This document shows, in pieces, positions 24,183-32,212 of a stretch of 56,319 bases of DNA. Under the pieces are notes generated by a model that saw only the letters and a program-made list of their open reading frames with translations, ran no database searches and was not told the origin of the DNA. The DNA comes from a bacterium BMS3Bbin05 (GTDB lineage: Bacteria > Nitrospirota > Thermodesulfovibrionia > Thermodesulfovibrionales > BMS3Bbin05). The first letter of the stretch is position 1. Every line of letters begins with the position of its first letter. The DNA lies in assembly GCA_002897855.1 (NCBI GenBank), contig BDTO01000030.1, positions 1 to 56,319 on the forward strand, given 5' to 3'. The position numbers and the translations under genes are program-made.

Positions 24183-25098
24183 TCTCTCTCCAGAATACCG
24201 TCTCTATCCTGTACCCGCTCTTCCACGGTATCCTCTTTACGATAGCGGTTATCTTATACTTTATTCCGCTTTTTTCAGCCTGGGCGGTAACTTCCACCCT
24301 CAGATATCTTGAATATGTCGTACGGAAACCAAGCGCTCTCATGTTTGGCGGGACCGAAGCAAGTCCTCCTGTTTCCACATCCCTGTATCTCAGGACATTT
24401 TCCATATCTATTTCACTGACGCCCATAATGCCCATCAGGGTTCTGCCCGCAGTATTTACATTAAATGATCCGTCACCGAAAGTCGTTATGAGGGGATAAA
24501 TTGCATTGTATCTGTCCGACCCGTACAACAATTCTTTTGAATACCCCTTGACGAGCAAAAGTTCCTCAACAGTATCAAGAGGCCGGTTCTTTGCGACATA
24601 TCCGAAGTCCTCGTAATACTCGTCTTCGGCTCCATTAAGACGATGAGCGTCGTCCGCATCAATCCAGTCGAGCAGGCAGTCGACCAGCGTATCTTCGCTG
24701 TCGGACTCCACCCCGGCATAGCGTAATAATTTTCTCAGTGTCTGCAGGCCGGTCCTGTTAATGTTGATCCTTGCCTGTTCATCGCTGATCTTCATGCTGA
24801 CGTCTCCATTATAAAGAGGGGTATCGCCGTTTAAAGGCTCGTGGTCCCTGTCAACGTGGAAAACACCATTTTCATCGATAAAATCTCTCCTGGTATCATT
24901 ATCATTCATCAGGTATCTCACAGCCTCGTCATACCCCGTCAGTGCAAGATAATAAGCCTCTGTCTCATACTTGAAATTCATCGTACTGGCAAGGGACCAC
25001 CTCGAAGAAAGTGTAAAGCTCATCACCGCAATGGTAAGAAAGACAAGTACCCAGATAGTCATTATAAGTGCAAATCCGTCCTGGTTCTTTTTCAGCAT
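24166..25098 (-). CDS. gspK: GspK-like minor pseudopilin
   Basis: About 310 residues. A class III signal/pilin N-terminus (KKNQDGFALIMTIWVLVFLTIAV: G before F is the prepilin peptidase site) has the atypical GspK length and the large inserted domain with 'DEQARININRTGLQTLRKLL' and 'FNVNTAGRTLMGIMGVSEIDMENVLRYRD', the helix-hairpin-helix-like repeats of GspK. It caps the pseudopilus tip. The ATG at 25098 is one base after the gspE stop. A TTG four codons earlier is less likely because it would lengthen the leader. Confidence 0.87.
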   Translation of the reverse strand: MLKKNQDGFALIMTIWVLVFLTIAVMSFTLSSRWSLASTMNFKYETEAYYLALTGYDEAVRYLMNDNDTRRDFIDENGVFHVDRDHEPLNGDTPLYNGDVSMKISDEQARININRTGLQTLRKLLRYAGVESDSEDTLVDCLLDWIDADDAHRLNGAEDEYYEDFGYVAKNRPLDTVEELLLVKGYSKELLYGSDRYNAIYPLITTFGDGSFNVNTAGRTLMGIMGVSEIDMENVLRYRDVETGGLASVPPNMRALGFRTTYSRYLRVEVTAQAEKSGIKYKITAIVKRIPWKSGYRIETVFWRENVIYS

Positions 25099-25099
25099 G

Positions 25100-26776
25100 T
25101 CACAACCCAATCTGCGTCACCCTCAAGACCTCGTCAACAGTCGTAAGACCCTTCCTGATTTTTTCAACACCGTCCTGTCTCAATGTCCTCATCCCCAGCG
25201 ATACGGCCTTTTCCTTCAGCTCCAGGACCGTCATGTCCTTCATTATCATGTCACGCATGGCATCATTTACGGGCAGGATTTCAAATATCCCCACCCTTCC
25301 CCTGTAACCCGTATTGGAACAATACCCGCATCCTGCCCCCCTGTACACAGTCATACCGGTTAGTCCCATACCGTCCCCGACATCCTTTTCAACATCGTAC
25401 GGCTTTTTGCACTTCGGGCATATCTTCCTTACAAGGCGCTGTGCCATAACGCCGACCAGGGTCGATGAGACAAGATAATTCTCAACACCCATATCCATGA
25501 GCCTTGCAATGGCTCCGGGCGCATCGTTTGTATGTAAGGTGCTGAACAGGAGGTGCCCCGTAAGCGCTGCATGAATTGCAATATTGGCGGTCTCGAGGTC
25601 CCTGATCTCGCCCACCATTATAATGTCCGGGTCCTGCCTGACGATATGTCTCAACCCGTTTGCAAACGTAAGTCCTATTTTGGGCCTGACATTAATCTGG
25701 TTTATCCCGTTCATCAGATATTCCACAGGCTCTTCTATCGCTATAATTTTGTTCTCCGAAGACTTGATCTTCTCAAGTGAGGCATAAAGTGTGGTGGTCT
25801 TCCCGCTTCCCGTCGGACCGGTCAGGAGAATCATCCCGTACGGCTTCATTATCAGATCCCGATAGACAGACAGGAGTTCATCATCAAAACCGATTCCTTC
25901 AAGGGAGATAAATGCGCTCTCTTTATCCAGAAGCCTCATGACGATACTTTCACCATAAACCGTAGGCAATGTCGAAACCCTTATATCGATCTCTTTATCC
26001 GAATATCTTCCCTTGATCCTCCCGTCCTGCGGAAGCCTTCTCTCGGCTATATTCATCTGTGCAAGGAGCTTTATCCTCGATGTTATTGCAGGCCTCATCC
26101 TGGCGGGAAGCCGTTCCCTTTCATAAAGTATGCCGTCAATTCTGTATCTTACCTTTACACCCTTCTCCTCCGGTTCAACATGTACATCACTGGCCCTGTC
26201 ACGCACCGCATTCTCGATGATTACATGCACCAGCTGCACTATCCCCTTGTCCTGCGCAAGGTCTCTCAGGTGGTCAAGCTCACCCGTACTCTCATCTTCT
26301 CTGATTCCGTCTTTTTCAACATCATCAAATATCCTCTGCATAACAGCGCCGTGAGATTCATACATCTCGTCAAGCTTCCTTTCCAGTATCTCCCCGGAAA
26401 CGAGAAACAGCCTTATCTCGTATCCATAGGATGCCCTTATCGCATCGACGCCGCTGCTATCCGTCGGGTCGGCAACAGCTATATCAAGCACATTGCCGGC
26501 AAGTCTGACCGGTAATATCTTATTTGTTTTCAGAAAATTAAATGAAATGTTTTCGAGGACAATCCCGGAAGGGATATCTTCTTCATTGATGACCGGGATA
26601 TCGAACTGGAGCGATAAGGCTTTAAGAAAATCCTCTCTGGATATTACGGACTCGATCAGTATCTCTCCAATCCGCCTTTTATACCCTTCAAGACGCTGGA
26701 TATCAAGGGCCTTCTCTATATCGCTATCTGTTATATTTGATATTTTTTTTATTATCCCGGCTATTTTCTCTTTCAT
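25100..26776 (-). CDS. gspE: type II secretion ATPase GspE
   Basis: About 558 residues. N1/N2 domains (about 1-150, GYKRRIGEILIES...SREDFLKAL is the T2SSE_N pattern) precede the AAA-like core with Walker A TGPTGSGKTTTLY, Asp box, Walker B (IIMVGEIRDLETA), His box (STLHTNDAPGAI) and the C-terminal zinc-binding CPKC...CGYC loop. It powers pseudopilus assembly. The ATG at 26776 is chosen: it has GGGA 8-10 bases upstream and begins the N-domain, whereas upstream codons run into mlaD. It follows mlaD after 31 bases that hold a CCCGTGG/CCACAGGG hairpin. Confidence 0.92.
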   Translation of the reverse strand: MKEKIAGIIKKISNITDSDIEKALDIQRLEGYKRRIGEILIESVISREDFLKALSLQFDIPVINEEDIPSGIVLENISFNFLKTNKILPVRLAGNVLDIAVADPTDSSGVDAIRASYGYEIRLFLVSGEILERKLDEMYESHGAVMQRIFDDVEKDGIREDESTGELDHLRDLAQDKGIVQLVHVIIENAVRDRASDVHVEPEEKGVKVRYRIDGILYERERLPARMRPAITSRIKLLAQMNIAERRLPQDGRIKGRYSDKEIDIRVSTLPTVYGESIVMRLLDKESAFISLEGIGFDDELLSVYRDLIMKPYGMILLTGPTGSGKTTTLYASLEKIKSSENKIIAIEEPVEYLMNGINQINVRPKIGLTFANGLRHIVRQDPDIIMVGEIRDLETANIAIHAALTGHLLFSTLHTNDAPGAIARLMDMGVENYLVSSTLVGVMAQRLVRKICPKCKKPYDVEKDVGDGMGLTGMTVYRGAGCGYCSNTGYRGRVGIFEILPVNDAMRDMIMKDMTVLELKEKAVSLGMRTLRQDGVEKIRKGLTTVDEVLRVTQIGL

Positions 26777-26778
26777 GG

Positions 26779-26806
26779 TTGATCTTCCCTGTGGCAAGAC
26801 CACGGG
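26779..26806. repeat. 28-bp hairpin element before gspE (pair of 51454-51481)
   Basis: ttgatcttccctgtggcaagaccacggg differs from 51454-51481 at only two positions. It contains the inverted repeat CCCtGTGG/CCACgGGG around caaga. Here it fills the mlaD-gspE junction and includes the gspE ribosome-binding bases; at 51.5 kb it lies upstream of ubiD. It may be a small dispersed repeat or a shared post-transcriptional element. Confidence 0.65.
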
Positions 26807-26807
26807 T

Positions 26808-28241
26808 TTATTTTGCAGACACCCTGGAAAATGAACTGAACAGGTACTTGAAATCCTCATCCTCGAACTTCACTCCGCCGCCGAAATAAACGCTGGACCT
26901 CTTTGAATTGAAGGGATCATCATATCCCGCCGTAAGGAACAGGTCCCTGTAAAAATAATATTCAGCGCCGATCTTCAGGTGCGGGTTGCCGCCATTCTCT
27001 TCATTCCCGCCAAAATCCCATATATCCGAAGTGAGCCTGAGCTTATCGTTGAGCAGAAACTGATCGACACCCGCTCCGAATGCATTCTCAGTTACACCGA
27101 GCCTGAAAGCAGTGTTGTTAAACCGTCTTGCAAACTGGGCCGTAAACTCGATCTTTGTCTTTATCACTTCCTTCTCTTCAACTGTGGTAACACCATTAAC
27201 CGTGCTAACCGTCTTCGTAGTAGTAATACGTCCCAGAGGATCGCTGACAAGACCGAGAATATAATATTTATCTTTTTCGGGCCGAAGTGTTACATAAAAA
27301 TATCCCTTGCCGTCCCCCTGCCTGGCCAGATAATCACCCTGGAACGTGATGAATGTTCTGAACCTGTCGATGGCTGAAAGTGTCTTTCCAAGCCCCTCTG
27401 CGGCACTGCTAACCGATTTGTAAAGCCTGTCATCCTGAACAAGCTTGCCGAGAGTACCCTCTCCTCTCTCGATCTTCCCGGAAATCTCTTTCAGCGACTT
27501 CGTTGTATCCTTTATATTGTTCACCAGTTCAGGTCCGTTCTTTTCCAGAGCCCCGGAGAAATCCCGGAGACTTGCAATCGTATCCTTCAGCGGCCTCGAG
27601 TTTTCATTCACAACTTTTTGCAACGACTCGGTAAGCCTCTTAAAACTGTCCAGTGTAGCCCTGAGCTTCCGGTCATTAACGGAAACGGCGACATTGAGCT
27701 TCTCTGTTATGGTTTTGAAGCCCCTTATGGCGGCAATGATCGATTTCTTGGATCCCCTGGTGCCTATTATATCGTTCAGATTATCGGTAAGCGTCCTGAC
27801 ACTATCGGAAATATTGGAGAGCTTCTTGGCCATCTCACCAATATTTACAACCTCTTCGACATTCCTGATTCTATCTCCTTCTTTCAGTACCGGTTTCCTG
27901 CTTCCGGTGGTAACAGCAAGATACTTATCCCCCAACAGTCCCGTTGCCTTGATTGCCGCTCCGGCATCAGAATATAAAATGACCCCGGGATTCATCCTCA
28001 AGGTTAATTTTGCCCTGTTGCCTTCAAGCCTTACGTCCTCTATCACGCCCGCATCAACTCCGGCTATCCTGACCTTGGCGTTCCTGTCAAGACCGGCTAT
28101 GTCGTTGGAATAGAGATAGACCTTGTAGCCATCCTTCTTCAGCCAGTCAAAGCCTCCTATCCTGAAGGTCATAAACGCAAGTACAACCAGTATGATCAGT
28201 ACAAAAAGTCCAACCTTAAACTCTGCCGAGGCTTTTCCCAT
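26808..28241 (-). CDS. mlaD: long MlaD: MCE protein with predicted C-terminal beta-barrel-like domain
   Basis: A 477-residue protein. One N-terminal membrane helix (about 10-28) is followed by an MCE domain (about 36-118, 'GYKVYLYSNDIAGLDRNAKVRIAGVDAGVIEDVRL...TGLLGDKYLAV'), a long helical segment (about 130-290) and a beta-rich tail (about 295-477) of alternating hydrophobic strands ('YFYVTLRPEKDKYYILGLVS', 'KIEFTAQFARRF', 'HLKIGAEYYFYRDLFLTAGYDD', 'VYFGGGVKF'). E. coli MlaD is about 183 residues and has no such tail. The tail looks like a small outer-membrane barrel, so this protein may span the periplasm. The gene starts inside the end of mlaF (26-base overlap). MlaB and MlaC are not nearby. 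Confidence 0.88.
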   Translation of the reverse strand: MGKASAEFKVGLFVLIILVVLAFMTFRIGGFDWLKKDGYKVYLYSNDIAGLDRNAKVRIAGVDAGVIEDVRLEGNRAKLTLRMNPGVILYSDAGAAIKATGLLGDKYLAVTTGSRKPVLKEGDRIRNVEEVVNIGEMAKKLSNISDSVRTLTDNLNDIIGTRGSKKSIIAAIRGFKTITEKLNVAVSVNDRKLRATLDSFKRLTESLQKVVNENSRPLKDTIASLRDFSGALEKNGPELVNNIKDTTKSLKEISGKIERGEGTLGKLVQDDRLYKSVSSAAEGLGKTLSAIDRFRTFITFQGDYLARQGDGKGYFYVTLRPEKDKYYILGLVSDPLGRITTTKTVSTVNGVTTVEEKEVIKTKIEFTAQFARRFNNTAFRLGVTENAFGAGVDQFLLNDKLRLTSDIWDFGGNEENGGNPHLKIGAEYYFYRDLFLTAGYDDPFNSKRSSVYFGGGVKFEDEDFKYLFSSFSRVSAK

Positions 28242-28998
28242 TACCTGCTCCTTCTATGTGTATCGGCCCTTCCGCCCTGCCTTCAATAAACTGCCTTACT
28301 GTCGGGTTGCCGGTATTCCTGATCTCTTCAGGAGTGCCGGTCTCTATAATTTTACCATTATACAGCATTGCTATTCTGTCGGCGGTCCTGTATGCGCTGT
28401 TCATGTCATGTGTAATTGTTATTGAAGTGGCCTTCAGCTCTTTTCTCACGCTGATTATGAGGCGGTCGATCACATCGGCCATAATAGGATCGAGCCCTGT
28501 CGTAGGCTCATCAAAAATCAGTATCTCCGGATCATGGGCTATTGCCCTTGCTAAACCGACTCTCTTCTTCATTCCACCGGAGAGTTCCGCAGGCATGAGG
28601 TCTTCGACATCCACAAGCCCGACACTTTTAAGCTTTTCAATGGCTATCGCCCTCGCTTCATACTCACTCAGCCTGTGAAGCCTCAGGAGCGCAAAGGCGA
28701 CATTTTCCCACACCTTCATCGAATCAAACAGTGCAGCGTATTGAAACAGCATGCCGAATTTCTTTCGTATTTCATTGAGTTTATCCATATTATCTATTCC
28801 TGCAATATCCACATCATCAATAAATACCGAGCCCTTATCCGGCTTCATAAGACCGATGACATTCTTTATTAATACGCTCTTCCCGGAACCACTGCCGCCG
28901 ATAACAACCACACTCTCGCAATCATTGATTTCGAGGTTGACGCCATCCAGCACCTTCTTGTCTCCGAAAGACTTATGCAGATCAACAACCCTGATCAT
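28216..28998 (-). CDS. mlaF: MlaF ABC-transporter ATPase
   Basis: About 260 residues. Walker A GGSGSGKS, Q-loop FQYAALFDSM, signature LSGGMKKRVGLARA, Walker B ILIFDEPTTGLDP and switch His in ITITHDMN are all intact. The lineage motif 'MFQ(Y)AALFDSMKVWENVAF' is typical of MlaF. ATG at 28998 (IRVVDLHKSFGDK) is chosen because its A is shared with the mlaE TGA stop (TGATG); longer upstream reading is an extension into mlaE. It energises phospholipid transport with MlaE and MlaD. Confidence 0.94.
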   Translation of the reverse strand: MIRVVDLHKSFGDKKVLDGVNLEINDCESVVVIGGSGSGKSVLIKNVIGLMKPDKGSVFIDDVDIAGIDNMDKLNEIRKKFGMLFQYAALFDSMKVWENVAFALLRLHRLSEYEARAIAIEKLKSVGLVDVEDLMPAELSGGMKKRVGLARAIAHDPEILIFDEPTTGLDPIMADVIDRLIISVRKELKATSITITHDMNSAYRTADRIAMLYNGKIIETGTPEEIRNTGNPTVRQFIEGRAEGPIHIEGAGNGKSLGRV

Positions 28999-29768
28999 CA
29001 GAACAACCAGACAGACAGAAAATAATCGCCTATAAGTATCGACATCGATGAAAGAACGACAGCGCCTGTTGTCGCCTTTCCGACGCCCTCGGCGCCGCCG
29101 GACGTGTAAAATCCCTTGTAACAGCTTATTATGCTTATGAATGCCCCGAAAAAACATGCCTTTATAAGGCCGTTGTATACATCATCCATTTTCAGGTAGT
29201 CCCAGGTCCGCTTCCAGTAGGATGTTGATCCGACCCCGAAAAGACCGACGGTAATAATATATCCCCCCAGAATGCCTACGATATCCGTAAGAACGGCCAG
29301 GGCCGGAAGCATTACTATGCCTGACAGGAACCTTGGAACTACAAGGTATTTGACAGGGTCTGTGGCAAGGGTCTCAAGTGCGTCTATCTGTTCGGTAACG
29401 CGCATGGTTCCAAGCTCCGCGGCCATTGCCGCTCCGGCCCGGCCGGCAACGATCAATGCGGTTAAAACCGGGCCCATCTCCCTTGTCATGGAGAGCGCCA
29501 CCACGGTACCGACCAGGGACTCGGCACCGAATCTCCTGAATCCCGTATATGTCTGAAGGGCAAGCACCATTCCGGTAAACAGAGCGGTTATCAAAACTAC
29601 GGGGATGGACCTGATTCCCACCGCTATCATCTGTTCCGCGATAATCTGCCATTCAACGGGTAATGAAATTATCTTTTTCAGAACATTGTAGAAAAGAAAC
29701 GAAACCCTTCCCATCTCTGTAAGAAAATGCATTACCAGGCGGCCGACTAATTCTATCAGGTTCCTCAT
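28998..29768 (-). CDS. mlaE: MlaE permease
   Basis: A 256-residue polytopic inner-membrane protein with the MlaE motifs: an amphipathic N-terminal helix, 'IGIRSIPVVLITALFTGMVLALQTYTGFRRFGAE', 'SMTREMGPVLTALIVAGRAGAAMAAELGTMRVTEQIDAL' and 'FGAFISIISCYKGFYTSGGAEGVGKATTGAVVLSSM'. It forms the dimeric permease of the MlaEFD lipid transporter. It starts 6 bases after the alr stop and overlaps mlaF by one base. There is no MlaB STAS gene in the operon. Confidence 0.94.
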   Translation of the reverse strand: MRNLIELVGRLVMHFLTEMGRVSFLFYNVLKKIISLPVEWQIIAEQMIAVGIRSIPVVLITALFTGMVLALQTYTGFRRFGAESLVGTVVALSMTREMGPVLTALIVAGRAGAAMAAELGTMRVTEQIDALETLATDPVKYLVVPRFLSGIVMLPALAVLTDIVGILGGYIITVGLFGVGSTSYWKRTWDYLKMDDVYNGLIKACFFGAFISIISCYKGFYTSGGAEGVGKATTGAVVLSSMSILIGDYFLSVWLF

Positions 29769-29774
29769 TCTGAA

Positions 29775-30875
29775 TTATCCTGTTCCCACATGTTCTCTCA
29801 ATGCCCTGCTGCCCAGCGATGTAAGTATTTCATATGGTATAGTGCCTGCATGATCAGCCAATTCCCTTGCCGTCAACCCGGTCTTTATGTCATTTGAAAG
29901 CAGTATAACCTCATCTCCTTCCTTTATCCCCTCGATACCGGTAACATCTACCATCGTCAGGTCCATACATACCCTGCCGGCTACAGGCGCTTTATTTCCC
30001 CTTATAATAACCGAAGCACGGTTTGACAGGAGCCGGCTGTATCCATCCGCATAGCCGACCGGCACAACCCCTATAAGACTGGGCCTCTTCGTGACAAATG
30101 TCCTGCCGTAGCTGACAGGTGTTCCTTCAGGCACCTTTCTTATGGAAATGATGTGAGTCTTTACCGTCATAACCGGGAGCAGACCGTGGTCACCGTCAAC
30201 AGGAGAATAACCGTACATCATCAGCCCGGGCCTTACTGCATCAAGGTGAGCATCTTCAAATGTCAATATACCTGCGCTGTTTGCAATATGAGCAATAAAA
30301 TTCATGCCGCGGCTCCTCAGTTCGCCAATAACCGCATTAAATCTTGAGAGCTGTAACAAGGCAAAACTTCTGTCTTTCAGGTCGGCATCAGAAAAATGGC
30401 TCATAATTCCACCAACCTTTATACCCTGTATCCGGCTTATATCAAGAATATGATCAACACAATCGGCGGCCGGCAAGCCGACCCTTCCCATGCCCGTATC
30501 AATCTTTACATGGACCTCAAGAGAGCCGCCGTATTTTCCTGCCGCTTCGGCAAATCCACCGACTGCGCCTCTATCAAAAATTACCGGCGTCAGCCCATAC
30601 CGGAAATAATCTCCTATATTTTCATTGTCGAAAAAAACGATTATTCTTGATTTTATCCCGGCAGTCCTCAACTCGGCGGCTTCGGATACATAGGCTACTC
30701 CGAGAGCATAGACCCCCTCTTTTTCCAGCCTCGCGGCTACCTCCACAGCCCCGTGGCCGTAAGCATCCGCTTTGATAACAGCTATTATCTTTTTTCCGCT
30801 GACTGTTTCAATAACTTTACTGTAATTTAATGCAAGGCGGTCGAGATCTATCCGGGCGCTTGCTTTTCTAATCAC
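29775..30875 (-). CDS. alr: alanine racemase
   Basis: About 366 residues, fold-type III PLP enzyme making D-alanine for peptidoglycan. The PLP lysine is in [12 protein letters not shown] (Lys35 from the chosen start), the substrate-side Tyr lies in VSYGRTF, and DTGMGRVGL and MDLTMVDVT are conserved. GTG at 30875 gives an N-terminus ([18 protein letters not shown]) matching the family and overlaps the tatA stop; an ATG at 30941 would add 22 basic residues lying inside tatA. The Shine-Dalgarno is poor either way, so translation is probably coupled to tatA. Confidence 0.92.
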   Translation of the reverse strand: MIRKASARIDLDRLALNYSKVIETVSGKKIIAVIKADAYGHGAVEVAARLEKEGVYALGVAYVSEAAELRTAGIKSRIIVFFDNENIGDYFRYGLTPVIFDRGAVGGFAEAAGKYGGSLEVHVKIDTGMGRVGLPAADCVDHILDISRIQGIKVGGIMSHFSDADLKDRSFALLQLSRFNAVIGELRSRGMNFIAHIANSAGILTFEDAHLDAVRPGLMMYGYSPVDGDHGLLPVMTVKTHIISIRKVPEGTPVSYGRTFVTKRPSLIGVVPVGYADGYSRLLSNRASVIIRGNKAPVAGRVCMDLTMVDVTGIEGIKEGDEVILLSNDIKTGLTARELADHAGTIPYEILTSLGSRALREHVGTG

Positions 30876-31080
30876 CCTTGCCAGTCTCTTTCTCTTTGTC
30901 TTCTTTAATTTTACTGTTCTTTGGAGTAACGTCGATTTCATCAGGCTCGGATGTCGCCTTTTTGAAATTCTTGATTGCCTGGCCTACCCCCCTGCCGATC
31001 TCCGGAAGCCTTGAAGCCCCGAAGAGCACCACTACGATAATGAGGATAATTACCAGCTCCTGTATACCTAATCCGAACAT
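30868..31080 (-). CDS. tatA: Sec-independent translocase subunit TatA
   Basis: About 70 residues. A short membrane helix ([14 protein letters not shown]) precedes the hinge [21 protein letters not shown] amphipathic helix with the family's F-G-x-x-x-L-P pattern, then a charged tail rich in Lys, Glu and Asp. It forms the Tat pore for folded proteins. ATG at 31080 is preferred: agggagg lies 6 bases upstream, whereas the ATG two codons earlier abuts the Shine-Dalgarno. It overlaps the mobA end by 11 bases. TatB/TatC are not in the window. Linkage with mobA is sensible because many molybdoenzymes are Tat substrates. Confidence 0.92.
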   Translation of the reverse strand: MFGLGIQELVIILIIVVVLFGASRLPEIGRGVGQAIKNFKKATSEPDEIDVTPKNSKIKEDKEKETGKGD

Positions 31081-31658
31081 ATGCATCCTCCCTGTATTTT
31101 ATTAAGATCATCAAGAGTATTAATATTAATAAAAGAGCATCCCCTCTCATCAATTGCCCTTACCGTTTCCTCATCAATAAAATACGTATTGATTTCACGA
31201 AGAAAAGCCCTCATACTTCTCCTGTCTCTTTTAATATTACCATATAACCGTCCAGTTAAGCTCCTGTTGTACATTCCCAATAACGGCTGCGGCTCGCCGT
31301 TATACACAGGTATAACCGCATCAGCCTTTTTATCCGTCGAAATAATATACCGCACCAGTTCCTCCTTCACATACGGCATATCACATGCTGTGACAAAAAA
31401 CCATTCATCATCCTCATTGACCATTACCGAGAATATTCCGGTCATTGCCCCCCTGAAATCAAGGATATCACCCACCATCTTAAGGCCGTACCGGAAATAT
31501 ATTTCAGGACTGTTTGTACTTATCAGTATTTTATCATTAAATATTCTTTTGTGTACCTCCATAATCCTGTCGATCATACATACGCCGCCAACGGCAATCA
31601 AACTTTTGTTGAATGGAATTCTCCTGTTTTCTCCGCCTGCAAGCAATATTAAAGTCAT
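31068..31658 (-). CDS. mobA: molybdenum cofactor guanylyltransferase
   Basis: A 196-residue MobA-type nucleotidyltransferase that adds GMP to molybdopterin. The start is the pyrophosphorylase loop [21 protein letters not shown], a variant of LAGGxSxRMGxDK with Met-Gly replaced by Ile-Pro. Later motifs [13 protein letters not shown] (metal Asp) and [18 protein letters not shown] are typical. It is the first gene of the long minus-strand array ending near 15.3 kb, and is divergent from the 6S RNA. A 20-bp perfect palindrome lies 12 bases before its start. Confidence 0.9.
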   Translation of the reverse strand: MTLILLAGGENRRIPFNKSLIAVGGVCMIDRIMEVHKRIFNDKILISTNSPEIYFRYGLKMVGDILDFRGAMTGIFSVMVNEDDEWFFVTACDMPYVKEELVRYIISTDKKADAVIPVYNGEPQPLLGMYNRSLTGRLYGNIKRDRRSMRAFLREINTYFIDEETVRAIDERGCSFININTLDDLNKIQGGCICSD

Positions 31659-31669
31659 TTGAATATTGT

Positions 31670-31689
31670 ATTAATAAATATTTATTAAT
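31670..31689. promoter_or_regulatory. 20-bp perfect palindrome between mobA and 6S RNA
   Basis: attaataaatatttattaat is its own reverse complement over 20 bases, and sits 12 bases upstream of the mobA ATG and about 35 bases upstream of the 6S -35 box. It may be an operator for the divergent pair or, being all A/T, merely a chance feature of a promoter region. Confidence 0.4.
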
Positions 31690-31724
31690 TACAAGGTAAA
31701 TATTGGAAAAATAATATTTTTTAC

Positions 31725-31754
31725 TTGATAGTATTGCCTGTATTCTGTTATAAA
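31725..31754 (+). promoter_or_regulatory. predicted sigma-70 promoter of 6S RNA
   Basis: TTGATA (31725-31730) and TATAAA (31749-31754, 18-base spacing; TTATAA gives 17) form a good housekeeping promoter. The predicted start near 31761 leaves a leader of about 20 bases before the 6S closing stem. Confidence 0.6.
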
Positions 31755-31780
31755 TATAGATAGGATAAAAGCAGGAACAC

Positions 31781-32024
31781 ATTCCTGCCCTGTTGGTGAT
31801 TGAGGTGAAATTGTTGATCCGGCAAATTAGATCTTTAGGGAGCCAGAGTAAGGCTTACGGTGAGCATGCCCCACACCTTTTCAACCACAAAGCGTCCATA
31901 CATGCGCTTTTAATCGCTTTGTGGAACACAATAGGTGTGGGGAAGCCTGAAGTGGCCTTCAAGGCACCCACTTGTTTAACAGGCGGATCTAATTTTTCAT
32001 CTACACCGCAGGGCGGGTATTATA
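31781..32024 (+). ncRNA. ssrS: 6S RNA
   Basis: The transcript folds like 6S RNA, the global regulator that binds the sigma-70 holoenzyme by mimicking an open promoter. The terminal stem is cctgccctg (31784-31792) with cagggcggg (32009-32017). A second long helix pairs aaattagatc (31824-31833) with gatctaattt (31986-31995). The strongest evidence is ggtgagcatgc followed, after the apical stem, by gaagcct: both words are shared with E. coli 6S in the same places, and the downstream hairpin gtggccttcaaggcac mimics the conserved 3' bubble hairpin. The apical stem (gccccacacc/ggtgtgggg, ccacaaagcg/cgctttgtgg) is much longer than in E. coli. The mature ends are estimates. Confidence 0.9.
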
Positions 32025-32212
32025 AAATCAAAAAAAGGTAATGTTAATTATGAAATCGGCTTTTGGAGGGCATATTATTCCAGGTCCCATGATTTTTTTA
32101 CCATTTTCTTATGGTAATTTAAAAAATAGAGATCAAAGAAACATAAAACCGTCTCACCTGCTTTATTCTGCTCCAAAAGTTTTGATGCCGTAATTAGCAC
32201 CGATATAAAAAA
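32025..32212. other. intergenic region between 6S RNA and rarA
   Basis: This AT-rich region carries a small hairpin ttaccat/atggtaa (about 32097-32116) flanked by T and A runs, which could be a weak bidirectional terminator. No gene is seen. Confidence 0.4.

Noticed and set aside
28999-29157. N-terminal extension of MlaF
   Set aside because: Arg-rich translation of mlaE sequence in another frame; the ATG sharing the mlaE stop gives the standard start.
31781-32024. tmRNA or RNase P RNA as alternatives to 6S RNA
   Set aside because: No tag frame or tRNA-like ends, and none of the RNase P conserved words; the ggtgagcatgc/gaagcct pair is specific to 6S.
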